Positions 22,771 to 42,641 of a stretch of DNA of 64,000 nt are shown in pieces. This DNA comes from Paratrimastix pyriformis. Taxonomy: Eukaryota; Preaxostyla; Paratrimastigidae. The translations under genes were made by a program, and so were the position numbers. Position 1 is the stretch's first letter. The number at the start of each line of letters is the position of its first letter. The stretch is taken from positions 1 to 64,000 of the forward strand of contig JAPMOS010000112.1 of NCBI GenBank assembly GCA_027972325.1, in the 5' to 3' direction. The notes beneath the pieces are model-generated. The model did not search any database and was not told the DNA's origin. It worked only from the letters and a program-made list of their open reading frames with translations.

Positions 22771-25700
22771 CTACCTGTCCTCGGCAGGGCGCGGGTCCTC
22801 GGCAGGGTCGACGGGGTCGCGGTAGAGATCCTCGTCCTCTTCCAGGCCCAGCGAGGGCCCCGCGTAGATGCGCTGCATCAGGGCGTCCATCTCCGCCACG
22901 GAGGGGGCTGTGCTGGGCCCGGGCACGCCGGGCTGGGCGGCTCCCTCGGCGGGAGACAGGGCAGGACTGTCCGGCTCCGCCCCCAGGCTTGCGTTCGGAT
23001 TGGGGCTGGGGGTGGGGTTGAGGCTGGGGCTGGAGGCGCCGGGGCCGGGCCGAGGGGTCGGGCCGAGGGGCGCATATCGGGCGAGGGGCGAGCGGAACGG
23101 GTCGGCGTTCGGGGCCGAAGTGGATGTCGGGCCGCGCACAGGGGCAGGGGTCGGGACGGGGGCAGGGGATGAGGCGGGGGCAAGAGTGGACATCAGGGCG
23201 GGGGAGGAGGGGGAAGAGGGGGAGGAGGCGTATGGTCGCTGGGCGGCCGGAGGGCCCGCCGTGCGGGGCAGGCGGGGCGCCATGAAGAGGGTCGGGTCGG
23301 CCTGGAACCACCCAGCCCGCACCCCCAGCCGCACCCCAGCCCAGACGAGGCCCACCAGAGATGATGAGCGCCAGAGAAGCGGCCTCGGTGATTTGCTGGG
23401 GCGCGCTGCCTGGGGCGGGCAGGGCGGACCCGGAGGGAAGCAGACCTTCCACGTGATGAGGGACCCATCGGCCCCGGCCGTGACGAAGCCCATGGCGAAG
23501 GGCAGCACCCGGTGGACGGCCACTCCGTGCACCACCTGCGACAGGGCCAGCGAGGCGTTCAGCGTCTGCGCCAACCAGGGGCAGCCGTCGGGAGCGCAAT
23601 GAATTGCGATGCGTGAGCGGGCGGTGCTTCGGGAACGGGAGGGCCGTGAGGCAGTGGGACGTGACGGGACGTGACGTGGCGTGACGGGGGCGGGGGCGGG
23701 GCAGGTGCCGACCTGGATGCGGTTGTTGGCGGGCTTGCCGCGGGCCTGGGAGAGCTGCGGATCAAACCCGTCGATCTCCCAGAGCCGGACGGCCGAGTCG
23801 TTGCCCACCGTGGCCACGTAGGCGCTACCGCCCAGGCACCCGCCCAGGCACCCGCCCAGGCACCCGCCCAGGCACCCGCCAGATGCACGGAGGGAAGTCG
23901 CGTCAGGAGGAGGGGCGAGGCAAGCGAAAATGTGTCTGCCGTGACCATTCCGGTTGTGGGGGAGGAGGCGGGAGCGGGGTGGTTGTGGTGGCAGACCCGC
24001 CCAAGAGGGGGCAACATGCGTTCACCTGGGTTGCGTGCGCGTCGCGGATGGTGGCCATCAGGACGCCTGTCTGGACGTCGAAGATGGCGAACCCGTGGCC
24101 CGTCGCCACCAGGAGCCGTTGCTAGGCCCCGACGAGGCCGCACAGGCCGTGGCGGATACAAGGGGAAATGAAGCAGACAGGGACCTGAGACGGGTGCCCG
24201 ACATCCCGCTCCCCCCCCCCCCCCTCCCGCATTAGCCGTGAAGGAGGGCGGCAGACCTCATCGATGGGGCTCATGGCAGCGACTGCGTACAGGTACTCCT
24301 ACGCGAAGGCAGAGTGAGAGGCAGGCAGAAGCGCACCGCCGCCAGATGAGAATCGCTGAGCCCACGGCAAGCGGCTCAGCCCACCCTGCTCGCAGGTCCC
24401 TTCGGGCCGGGGATGGCGGGAGCGGGAGCGGGAGCGGGAGCGGGAGCGGGAGCGGGAGCGGGAGCGGGAGCGGGCTCAGGGGGGCTCAGGGGTGGGCTCA
24501 GGGGCGGGCTCAGGGGCGGGCTCAGGGGCGGGCTCAGGGGCGGGCTCAGGGGCGGGCCTTGGTGGTCTGGTGCCGATGCACGTCGAAGTTGTTCAGGAGG
24601 CGGATGCTGGTCAGATGTTCGGCCTGCCAAAGGCACACGACCCCGTCGAGCGACCCGCTGGCAAAGGTCGAGGCTGCGGGGGCAGCAGGCGGGGGCAGCA
24701 GGCGGGGGCAGCAGGCGGGGGCAGCAGGCGGGGGCAGCAGGCGGGGGCAGCAGGCGGGGGCAGCAGGCGGGGGCGGAGAAGTGGTTGGTGCACCTCGGGG
24801 AGAATGGGAACCGGACGAATTGACGGGCGGGCATGTGTGCGGGCATGTGTGCGGGCATGTGTGCGGGCATGTGTGCGGGCATGTGTGCGGGCATGTGTGC
24901 GGACCGTTGACCAGGGTGAGTGTGCTGACCGATTCGCGGTGGCGGGTCTGCAGGTAGGTCGGGCTCTCGGGCCGGTCCGTCCGATAGACCACTACCCGCC
25001 CAGCGGTACCAGGCCCATTCCATGACCAACCGAAACCCACCCAAGCGGTGTGCAGGTTGGAGGGCGAAGATGGCATGGGTGGGAAGGGCGAAGTTGGTAC
25101 GGGTGGAGGGGGCGAGGACAGGAGGGGCGGCAGGCGGACGCAGCTCGATGAGCTCCGTGGCGAGGACCACCCGAGACGAAGGGATCGCCAAGATGGCGTT
25201 GACAGCTGCGGGTCGCACGAGCGGAGGAGCCGCACATGAGTCGATGACACGTCAGAGCGGTTCCAGTTCCAGCGAGGAGGCATGGAAGCCGGGGAGAGGG
25301 GCACAAGCGCGGCAGTGGTAGGGAGCGCGAACCGTTGTTTTCGGCGCGTGGGATGGCGGCGATGACCCGCCCGGTGATGTCCCACACCTGTCCCCGCCCC
25401 CGGCCAAGCACCGACCCCAAACCGGCAGCCATCAATGCAAAACCCGGCAGCCATCAAATCAACAAAGCGAGCGATGCCGGCAGGAAACTGACCCCGAGGA
25501 TCTGGTCCTGGGCGCAGCTGACAAAGGTCCCGTTGCTCTGGGCCACCATCCCCTGTGGGCCAGAGGGGAGATGATGAAAGAGGCATATTTGGCTGTGAGC
25601 AGTCTGGCGGGAACGCAGGAACTGGCTCGGCCGGCGACGATAGGCAGACCTTGACCGTGCCGTGGTGCAGGTTGAGGTCGATGGAGTGCCCCGTGTCGAT

Positions 25701-26100
25701 GTCCCAGATCTGCGCATCCGGATGGATAAGCCCCCTGAAATATCACTTGGAAGGACCTTGATCAATTTCCCGCTGGCTGATGCAAGATGTTTCGCATCAA
25801 GGAGAAGAAGACAGTTAATCGGGCCAGGATGAGCGCGAACTTCCCATGTCGCCCTCCCTGTATCAAAGTCCCAGATGGCGAGTTTCCCATCTTCATCACC
25901 GCTAATAAAACTAGAGAAAAGAAAGGCTCCAGCAAATCATCGACGAATCGTTCAGACTGTGAAGCATCGAGATGTACCAAACACCGAATCATGTTGGTGT
26001 GCCTCCTCTCCAATATTTGGATCTCTGAAAAATCTGGATCCATAAGACCCTCTGTGGCTGTTGTTGGGCCTGTCCGCGAACTGCCCTGTTGGTTCCCCAT
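22771..26100 (-). CDS. WD40-repeat protein with Pro/Ala-rich acidic C terminus
   Basis: Starts at ATG 26100 with MGNQQGSSRTG, which fits an N-myristoylation signal (Gly2, Ser6). WD repeats follow in separate exons: ILERRHTNMIRCLVHLD; FISGDEDGKLAIWDFDTGRA with HPGPINCLLLLDAKHLASAS; AQIWDIDTGHSIDLNLHHGT; MVAQSNGTFVSCAQDQILG; FASGSLDGVVCLWQAEHLTS; MATGHGFAIFDVQTGVLMAT; YVATVGNDSAVRLWEIDGFD; and VHRVLPFAMGFVTAGADGSL then ITWK. This is enough for one seven-bladed propeller. The C-terminal tail of about 150 residues is Pro/Ala/Ser-rich and ends with an acidic segment (LGLEEDEDLYRDPVDPAEDP) and TAG at 22771-22773. No specific orthologue is recognised; it is probably a membrane-attached scaffold. Several introns carry different minisatellites. 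It is convergent with spastin and divergent (105 bp) from the next coiled-coil gene. Confidence 0.8.
23823..24902. repeat. Set of five minisatellites in the WD40 gene's introns
   Basis: CAGGCACCCGCC (12 bp, about 23823-23881); GGGAGC (6 bp, about 24419-24473); GGCTCAGGGGCG (12 bp, about 24474-24558); GGGGGCAGCAGGC (13 bp, about 24681-24775); GGGCATGTGTGC (12 bp, about 24833-24902). Each sits between WD40 exons and has an unrelated unit. Confidence 0.9.
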
Positions 26101-26204
26101 CGCCCAAGGTGAGGACCTAAAAAGACTGGAACAGTGTAAAGAACCAGCCTGGGACTTTTTGCTATCCGTTTGCTCAAACTTAATTAAGTCGCTCCGATTT
26201 TTCA

Positions 26205-34116
<7,912 letters not shown>

Positions 34117-34179
34117 GGGGCCATGGCGTCCCGGGCTCTCGGGTGTGAAGCCTCCTCGGGGTGCCCCCTGCGATTTTCG

Positions 34180-34870
34180 CAAATGAGGAGTTCAAAAGCA
34201 GTTCGTCTTCTCAAGGCAGACTGGTACTCCTCGAGCCGGTCCTGGTTCTGTTGTGCCCCAGGCCCACCCACAACCATCCGCCGAACAGGAGGAGTGGCCA
34301 AAAGGCAGGCATCGAGAACCTGCCGCCGGGACCAGAGGTAGAACATCCCTTCCTGCCCTTCCGAGTCTGCGTCTTCGGCGGCCGCGAAGGCCCCCGTGAC
34401 CGGATCCAGGAGGACGGCGCAAACGTATCCATAGTGGAGCAGACAGTGGCTTCGTGGGACACTGGCGAGGACTTGATTCGTACAACATCTCAGTGGAAGG
34501 GGTGAGCGCGGGGGACGGGAAAGAGTGCAGCTGACTTTCTCGAAGTGTGGCATCCGCCACCTCCGCTCGGTGGCATACCTGGAAGAAGAAGGGGTTAGGG
34601 GGTTAGAGACCGGCACAGGCCCGCACCAATCCGCGCCAATCCGCGCCGATCCGGTCGAAAATCCCACCTTGGCGCATGCAATCCGATGTCTTCTCGGTCA
34701 TTGCCAGGTCCGAGTTGCCCTCGCCTTCGTCATCCCCGGGACAAAGTGGCGCAGGAACTGGGAGTCGGAAACTTGGGGCCCCGCCCTGCCCTCGGGTTGA
34801 CCGCCCCAGTGCGGGTCGTCCTGAGCTGATCGGCGCAGAGATGAAGATGCTGCGCCAAAAGACGGAGTGC
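34180..34870 (-). pseudogene. SPATA20/YyaL (thioredoxin-domain, DUF255) relic
   Basis: Minus-strand fragments match the middle of the SPATA20/YyaL family: CMRQGGIFDRIG (family GGIYDQIGGGFHRYS), then RYATERRWRMPHFEK joined over a GTCAGC intron (about 34496-34539) to MLYESSPRQ (family MLYDNAQL), and GAFAAAEDADSEGQEGMFYL followed by WSRRQVLDA. The N-terminal CHWCH thioredoxin motif and the whole C-terminal glycan-processing-like barrel are absent from the window. About 45 residues normally between MLYDNAQ and the AEDADSE motif are missing, and the region after QVLDA is also shortened. This is best explained as a decayed, internally deleted fragment of a host gene lying antisense to the coiled-coil genes. 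It still keeps long open stretches, so a short novel product is not excluded. Confidence 0.68.
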
Positions 34871-37800
34871 TTCATTGCGACCTGCGACCTCCAGGCGGTT
34901 GGCGGTTGGCGGTTGCCTGGCCGCTCGCCGATCGCGTTCTGGATAATGGGCTCTGCCGTTTCCAGGACGGCAGCCGTGTCACCTTCGGTGCGCCCTCTTG
35001 CCGGGTGTGTGCCGGGACAGGGGCCAGGCCCGGGTGCGCCAGGTGCAGATCCGGGTGCAGCAGTTGGCCCAGCAGAGCCGCGCCCTGGTGGAGCGCTTCG
35101 TGGTCGACGCCCGCCGCATCGACCGGGCCGCCAGGCAGGCCTCCCGCCTCAGGCGCTCCCTCGAAGGTCGGTCCCGCCCGCCTCAGCCCGTCCCCTCTTG
35201 CGGGTCCCTCTCGTTGGCGCATGCGCCTCGGGCGGGTGGCTGCCCCCTTTGGCGATGGCTGCCCCCTTGGTGATGGCTGCCCCCTTGGTGATGGCTGCCC
35301 CCTTGGTGCTGGCTGCCCCCTTGTCAGCCTCCTTCCCACTCTCTTCCGTCGGGTCGCGTGGGCCGCGCAGCGAGCATGCCCGCGCTGCAGTTCCAGGCGA
35401 TCCCCATGCCCACCAGCAGCCTGTACTCCATCTCCAACGCCTATGTCCGGGGCACCTCCCCCACTCGTCCGTCCCCGCCCCTCGTCCCTCGTCCGAGGTA
35501 GCGGGCTGGTATGTATGTCATGCTGCCGCCCGGGCCCCTTCTCATCTCCGATCGGCCTCGTTGTTGCCTCTCATGCTGGGCCGCGGGCCGGGGCCGGGGC
35601 CTCTCAGGGACGCCCGTCACGGCGGGGGCCCTGCAGGTGGCGGACGGGGTGCCCCTGGGGGCGAGCGCGCTGATCCCGTCCACGGGCGGGCCAGGGGCCC
35701 CCCTGGGCGGGCGGACGGTGGTGTCGGTGGTGAGCCTGGAGGAGCGCCTGGCCAACATCGAGCGCCTCGCCCAGGCGGGCCTCGGTCCGCCCACACACCA
35801 CCCACCCCCGCCCTCGGCCCCTCGAGGCCATCCAGCCCCATTTGCATTCACGCCGGTCTGATGTCCGTTCCCCATCGCCATATCGGTGCGCGTGCCCGCG
35901 TGGACGTGGGCGTGGGTGGTGGCGGCAGCGGACCGGCCGGCCATCCGAGAGTCGCTGGCCAACATGCGGACCCTGGCGCGGAACATCAAGCAGAAGGAGA
36001 TCGAGATCACCACCATCCACACCCTCTACGACAGGGCCGTCGCCACCCACAACGAGGCCCGTCGCTGCCCCGGCGCCGGGCCGCCATTCCACTCCACAGC
36101 TCCCCCTCCCCAGCCCCCTTCCTCAAGCCCCTCCTCAGCTCCCCCCTCCCCAGCCCCCCGTTCCCTCCTCCTCCATGGGTCGGTCTCTCTTCTCCCTCCT
36201 CCATGGGTCGGTCTCTCTTCTCCCTCCTCCATGGGTCGGTCTCTCTTCTCCCTCCTCCATGGGTCGGTCTCTCTTCTCCCTCCTCCATGGGTCGGTCTCT
36301 CTTCTCCATGCTCCATGGGTCGGTCTCTCTTCTCCCTCCTCCATGGGTCGGTCTCTCTTCTCCATGCTCCCGTTGGACCGGGCCTGGGGCTGTGTGGGCG
36401 GGCACACGCAGGCTGCCCGCTACGTCCAAGGGCTGGCCCAGGCCCAGCAGGCCATGACATCGGCCCTCTTGGTCCGCCCTGCCCGCCAAGGCCACTGCCC
36501 TGCCCACCAGCTGCCCGCCAAGGCCACACCCTGGCGCCAGAGTGCCTCCCATGAACGGCCAGCCCCAAGCCGAGGGCAAGGCCAGCCAGCCCCCCAAACC
36601 GAGGGCAGCGCTCGATGCGGTCACCAACAGATGGGCAGGTGCCCTCTTCGCCTTTGCCTTGGCTTGGCGTTGCTGGTGCCCACCTGCCTGTTGGTGGCAC
36701 CCCTACCCATCTGCCTGTTGGTGTCACTGCCCATCTGACGGGGCGGGTCTGCGCAGCACCGGCCCGTGATCACGTACGACTCGACGGCCCCCTTCCTGGT
36801 GGCCCGGGCCATCTCGCCCGTCGCCCGCCTGGCCGGCCTGTCCGCTGCTGCTCCAACGGCCCCTCCCCCCCTCCCCTCCCCCCATCCTCCTCCATCTCTG
36901 GCTCACACTCGCCCACACTCTCCTCCCCACTCGCGCGGGCATGCTTTGGGGGTGGCTGTGCTGGTTGGGGGTGGGCTGTTGGCGGTGTGTCCAGGAGCCC
37001 ATTCCGATCGACCGGGGCGGCGGCCTTCCCGGAGGATGCGACGCCCAGCACCGAGACGGCCTTCGCCATCCTGGCGGGCAGCCCGCCCTCGCCCCCCGCG
37101 GGCCCGGCCGCCTCGAGCTCGGGCAGCCTCATGGCCCACGCCCTGGCCGCCGCCCAGAGGAGACACCGCGCCCGCCTGGCTTCCCTCCTCCCCAGCGGTC
37201 CGCCCCGCCCCTCCCGCCCCAGCAGCCTCGCGCGGGTCCCCGCGGGCCTGCCACCTCCTGCTGCCCCCCACCCCTCCTGCTGCTCGTGATGCGCTGCCCG
37301 GCGGGTGGGCTTCCGCGGCCTGATCTGGTCTGATGGTGACCGCATGGGGTGGCGCCGGCCGGTTGGCACAGAGGTCCCCACCGGGCCGGGGGTCATCATC
37401 GGCCGGTCCATGTCGCGGGCCCCCCGAAGCCCCGGCCACAGCAGCCCCGACCACAGCCACAGCACCAGCCCCACCCCGCGCAGCAGCACTGGCCCCCAGG
37501 GCGGTGGGACCCCCGCCCCCTCGGCCGGCCCGTCGGCCCGCCTGGGGACTGCCACCACGGCCCCCGGGGCCACGGCCCTCCCCTCGGGCTCGGCGTCCAC
37601 GGGGGCCCCCAGCCCCGGCCCGCCGGCCATCGCCACGCCCCCGCCCGACTCGGCCCCGCCGCCGGGCGGCTCGGCCGGGACCGCGCTGCTGGGGTCGATC
37701 TCCCCCGGCCCGTCGCCCCGCCTGCCCCCATGGGCCGCCGACGCGGACGATCAGCCCCACCCCGCCCAAGCTGCCTCGCCCTCGCCCCAGCCCCAGCAGC

Positions 37801-39161
37801 GGGCTCGGGGCGGCGGCGCGGGCCGGCCGTCCCACTCGGCCGAGGACCCCATGCGGACCAGCCAGTCGGCCCCATCGGGCCAATCCCCTCTGCTCCAGGC
37901 CGCGAGCCGGCTGCGCCCCTTCCACACATTCGTCGACAGCGGGCCCGCCGAGGCCTCGGGAACGCGGAAAATCCACACGTCGGCCCCCTACGAGAGCGCC
38001 CCCACTGGGCACGCCCCGGTCTGCCGCCGCTCTTGTCTGGGCCAACGTTCACGCTCTCTTTCTCTTCCCATCTCGCTCGTGGCGGTTGGTTGGCCCTCGG
38101 GGCGGCACGGCGGCGGTGATGGTGATTCCAGAGTGGCCACGGCCCCCTCTTCCCCACTACCTCGCGTCGGCCGCCCCTCCTCCACGGGGCCACCACCACC
38201 ACCACCGCGGCAACCTCACTTGGACGCCGCAGCCCACTGCTCCCCCCAAGCCCTGCGGCCACGTCTGGAGCATTCGCTTCGGCCACTTGTCAGGCAGGCG
38301 GGTCCGGGCCCGGGGGTCCGCCAGCTCCGGGTGGGTGGGCGGCCATGGGCCATGCGAAGATCCTGCTCGTGCCCCCGGCCCGCCCTCAGGTGGTGACGCC
38401 CCTCGGGGCAGCCACCCCCAGCCGGCCCAGCGGTATGGGGGCGGGCGGTGGCCTTGTCCGAGGGAGTCTGGGCACCCCGCCCGTGGGGGGGCCCCGGTCG
38501 CCGCTGCAGGGCCTGATGGACGAGGCGCGCGACTATTTCAAGGGCAGCCCCTCGGAACTCATCCAACGGCACCGCAGAGTGGGCGGGTCTGCTGCGAGCA
38601 GGGCTGCGGTGGGCCGGGCTTTCGGTCGGGCCGATCGACAGGGCGGCTTGGCCTCTGATCGAGAGACCGGCCTCATACCTTCTTGCCCCTTTGTGGCGTA
38701 GGCTGGGCCTGGCCGAGCTTCCGCCCGCCGTCCCGCCTGGCGGCGGAGTCGCTGCCGCAGCTTCAGAGGGCACGGGGCCCACCTCCACTGCCGGAGGCCT
38801 GACCATCAGAGCGGGCGGCCCCAACGGCCCCAACGGCCCCGGCGGCGGCGGCGTCCCCATCCTTGCCGAGGTCCTCCGGGGGTCTCAGCAGGGACCCGCC
38901 CCGGGGCCCCGCTTGGTAGCGAGCAACGTCCCCATCCGCCGCCCATCGACAGAGAGGGAACGTGAGCAGGCCGCCTCAGCGTCCAGAGTTGTTTCGGATT
39001 TACCAGGAACGCCGGGTCAACCCCAGCAACAGGCCTTGCCCTCGCTTTCGCCTGGGGATATCCTCTTCGCCGAGGGCATCAAAATGCCCGTCGTAGGACG
39101 ACCCACACCACCCGCCTCTCCCGAGGGTAAAGCACGCCAGTCAAGCGAGCCACCACGGTGA
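34842..39161 (+). CDS. Coiled-coil and Pro/Ser-rich protein (continuation of 26205 gene, or separate gene)
   Basis: Exons from about 34842 (MKMLRQKTECFIATCDLQA) encode a further coiled coil: VRQVQIRVQQLAQQSRALVE and RIDRAARQASRLRRSLE; then QFQAIPMPTSSLYSISNAYV; VSLEERLANIERLAQAG; IRESLANMRTLARNIKQKEI; and PVITYDSTAPFLVARAISPV. From about 37380 the protein becomes Pro/Ser/Gly-rich for several hundred residues, with a short helical patch (LQGLMDEARDYFKGSPSELI), and ends EGKARQSSEPPR with TGA at 39159-39161. It shares with the 26205 exons the phase-0 GTCCG donors and the residue composition. Since no convincing promoter or N terminus is seen, it may simply be the second half of the same gene. 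ATG 34842 is the only start candidate near the first exon. Confidence 0.62.
36166..36366. repeat. 28-bp minisatellite
   Basis: About seven copies of a 28-bp unit containing CTCCATGGGTCGGTCTCTCT. Intronic. Because three units are 84 bp, all frames stay open and give misleading ORFs on both strands. Confidence 0.93.
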
Positions 39162-39233
39162 CTCCGCCCTTCTTCCCGCCCCTCGCTCCTTCCCCAGGGC
39201 TATATTCCCTGATTTGACTTTTCAAATTTTTTG

Positions 39234-42200
39234 ATGGAAGACCCGGACGATGACGAGGAAATGCGGGCCAATCCGCCTTCCGTCCCTCCGATAACTGCCC
39301 CCCGCGTGATTGTATTTGATACCGAAACCACAGGATTTCAGACGTTCGATCAGATCATCGAAATTGCTGCTGTGGAGGTGATGGACGGAGACAAAACGGG
39401 TGTACATTTCCACTCGTACCTCAAAAGAGATGCACGGAGCTGTGCACCTGCCTTCCGCGTTCATCACCTCTCGCAGGAGTTCCTTGGTCTGTGTTGTTGC
39501 TCTGGGGGCTGCGACGACGGCCCCTCCTCACCAGAGCTGCACCAGTCCCCCGAGCGGGTCTTCAAGTGCTTCCTGCGCTGGGTGGGAGACGCGCCCCTGG
39601 TGGCCCACAACGCTAGGTTTGCCGCCCACGCCCCGTCCACAGACTGACTCCCCGCGCCACCAGCTTCGACCGGCGGATGCTCAACCAGGACCTGGCGCGC
39701 CTCGGGATGGGCCCGCTGGCCCCCGAGCGGTTCTTTTGCACCCAGGTTGGTTGCTCTCCTTTTTTTGCCCGCTGACCGACCCGCCGCGGCCCCAGCGCAC
39801 CTTCAGGCACCTCTACCCCGGCCGCCGCTGCGGGCTCGACGAGGCCCTGGCCACGTGCGGGTCCGTGGCCCGAGGGGCGGTCAGGGACCGGGCTTTCAGC
39901 TCGGCTCATCCAACATCGCCCTCACACCGGCTGGGGTCCTTGTCGGTGTCATGATCGCTTGATGGCGGGCAGGATCGCCCAGAGCAAGCGCTCGAGCCAT
40001 TCGGCCCTCCGCGATGCCATTGTCCGCCGCGATGCCATTGTCCCACGCACGCACACACAGGGCACAGCGCCCTCTCCTCAAAGCCCATATATGCGTCCTC
40101 ACTCACCCACCGTCCGGTAGCTGACCGCCTCCCTGTACCGGCACCTCGCGACGTGCCCCCTGCGGATGCCCATCGTCCCGCGCGCCATGCTCGAGCCGCT
40201 CCCCGCCGGTCCTGCCCCCACGGCTCCAGTCACACCCACGGCTCCAGCTCCGGCTCCCCCCACGGCGGCTCCCACAGCAGCAACTCCCCAAGCGGCAGGA
40301 GACCCAGCTGCCCCCGTGCCTCCTTCTCAATCTCTTTCGCCCATCCGAGGGGTCGCGGCCAGGCCGAACGGAATCTCGGGGGACGGTGGGGATGGTGGGC
40401 CCCGGTACCACTTCGGCTGGGGCGCGGCAGCCTCAGCGGCCGATGTCGATGCCCGTCCGGGAGCCGGCACATCGCTTCTGCCCCAGCGCAAACGGACCCG
40501 CCGGCTGCCGGCCACCTTCTTGGCGGTGGCCGCCCCCACGCGCCTCATGGTGCCGCCAGGGCTCATCGCCGTAACGCCCGCCCAGGTGGGCTCGCCGCTT
40601 CCCTTCGAGGTTGGGCCGGCCGCCCCTGCGGATCAGACCCGTCCGCGCCCTCCATCGCCGCCCCTGGACAGTGCCGCCGTTGCCCCCGCGGGAACCCACC
40701 CAGAGCCCGCCAGCGGCATGCTGGGTCGCCCTCCCCCCCCGGGTGGCGAGGACCCTCTGTGGGGCGTCACTGGGGCCGCGGCTCGCCAGGGAGCTCCGCC
40801 CCCCGACGCCAACGACGACGAGCTCCACGGATCTCTTGCCCTCCCAGCCCCCCGCCGCTATCGGTGGAGTGGCGAGAGCTCCCCGTCGGGGCCCTGCCCC
40901 GGACCGCCGCCGCTCATCCCCACCGCCATGCCGCCCCAGGAGTTGGGACACATCCGGCCCTCCTCGGCCGGGGCGGCGGCCGGCTGGCCCAGCCCTCCAC
41001 CAGCGGCCCAGGGGCCGGGGGGCCGCATGCCGAGTCCGCCCCGGCCGCGGAGCGCGAGCCCGAGCGGGGAGCCGGGCCCCGACACGATGAGCCTCTCGGT
41101 CGCGGCCGAGCTGCTGGCGGGCCTCGACCGCTGCGACCAGCCGACGCCGCCCCCTCCCGACGGGCCGCCCCCCGAGGGCGCCACCTCCAGAGCCGCGGCC
41201 GATGGCGCCCCGGGGCCCGCCCTCCGCCCGGTCCCTTGCCCGCTCTCCTCCGGGTCTCCGGTTCGGCCCCCCGTCACGGGCGGGGACACCCCGCTGGGCG
41301 GGGCGGCACCGGCGGACCTTTCTCCCTCGGGGGCCCCGCAAACCCAAGGGCCGCCAGGGGAGGGGTACTCCAGCTTGCCACGGCTTGCCTCCCCGGTGCG
41401 GCTCTTCATAGCGCACAGCCCCACCCGGGCAGCCAGACCCGCACAGCCCTGCCCAGCAGCGCCCGTGCCCATGCCGGCTGTAACCCCGGGATCGGTATCA
41501 TCGGGTGACTGCGTCCCGTCCAGCCTGGCCCGCATCGACGAGCGCCCCGGGCCGCCGCCCCCAGCCGTAGTCTTGGGCCGTCTCGAAGAGACCGCGGGCA
41601 TCCCCGAGCCCGGGGGCAGCGGGCTGCAGGCCTGGCGGGGCCAGTTGGTGGAGCGGCTCCGGGCCGCCCAGGCGGACGCCCGGATGACGGCCCTCCTGAC
41701 GGGCCTCGAGCCGCCCCCTATCCCCCTGGCATCCATCTTTGGCCCCCCGCCCGACGCCGCCCCCGCCCCGCCCGGGGTCGGGACAGTGTCCTCGAGGAGC
41801 TCGGGCGACCCGGGGGCCCGGTCGACAACCCGAGTGGCCCTGCTGGGCAGCCTGCGGCCCCAGACCATCCCCAAGGGTCTCCGGGCGGCCGTGGTCCGGG
41901 CCCCGGGGGAGCTTGCCCCCTCGGGCCCAAGCCACCGCGCCGGGAAGAAGGGCGCCGCCGAGCGGAGGGGGCCGCCCCCCGGAGCCCCCGACCGGGCCGA
42001 GGAGGCCGAGGCCGAGGCCGCCCTGGGGCGGCTCTGGGGCGGCCCCGAGGAGGCCGACCGGCGGGCGGAGGCGGTGCACTTCTTCGAGACGGCCACCCCG
42101 GCCCTCATCCGGGAGCGGGTCGGGGCCTCGGGCTCCGAGGCCGAGACGGTCGTCCGGCTGCGGCCCTTCCGCTCGTACGGGCGCCTGGTGGAGGGCCTGG

Positions 42201-42331
42201 GCCCCGTCTTCGGGATGGCCCGCCTGGCGGGCTGGCTCCGGGCTGTCCTCGAGGTCCCCGCCCCGCCACCCCGCGGGGCCCCCGACTTGCGCTCAGGCCT
42301 CCCCTCAGACCCCTCGGGGCCGCCCGTTTGA
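39234..42331 (+). CDS. DEDDh 3'-5' exonuclease (DnaQ-like) with ~700-residue Pro-rich tail
   Basis: From ATG 39234 an acidic leader precedes ExoI VIVFDTETTGFQTFDQIIEI (catalytic Asp and Glu). Across introns come VFKCFLRWVGDAPLVAHN joined to ASFDRRMLNQDLARLG (ExoII HNAxFD, catalytic Asp), RTFRHLYPGRRCGLDEALAT, and SHSALRDAI joined to LTASLYRHL (ExoIII His...Asp). All four acidic residues and the His are present, so an active exonuclease on DNA or RNA is likely. A single long exon from about 40130 to 42331 then adds some 730 residues, very rich in Pro, Ala and Gly. It ends in a folded-looking segment: RRAEAVHFFETATPALIRER then ETVVRLRPFRSYGRLVEGLG. That segment resembles the helix-hairpin-helix-type LRPF motif of SMARCAD1/Fun30-class proteins (my inference). 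TGA is at 42329-42331. It starts only 73 bp after the previous stop. Confidence 0.84.
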
Positions 42332-42641
42332 GCTCGCGGACCCACTGGCTCCAGCTGCCGGCCGCGGGGTCACTGGGTCGGCCAGCGGCGGCAGCAGCCA
42401 ACATACACGAATGACATCCGCCTCGCGGTCGGTCTTCCACGAGATCGAGCAATAAGGCAGCGCATCGGGTGGAAAGGGACCCTCGAACGGGCGAGGGGGC
42501 AGGAGGAGGGGAGGGGGAGGGAGGGGAGGGGGGATCCTGGCCGGACGCCTCGGCGGGTGGTTATTGGAGCTTCCCTGCAAGCCGCGCCTCGGCAAGAGAG
42601 ACGGAGGGAAGGAGGAGGGAGGGAAGGGTGGCCGACTGCTC

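Noticed and set aside
22590-23599. Several frames antisense to the WD40 gene tail
   Set aside because: The minus strand ends in an acidic segment and stop consistent with the WD40 gene; the + frames have no domain and are Gly/Arg/Ala-rich.
40153-42345. Alternative + and minus frames over the Pro-rich exon
   Set aside because: The frame that joins LTASLYRHL to the exonuclease ExoIII motif is the one with a conserved connection; the others lack any link to a domain.
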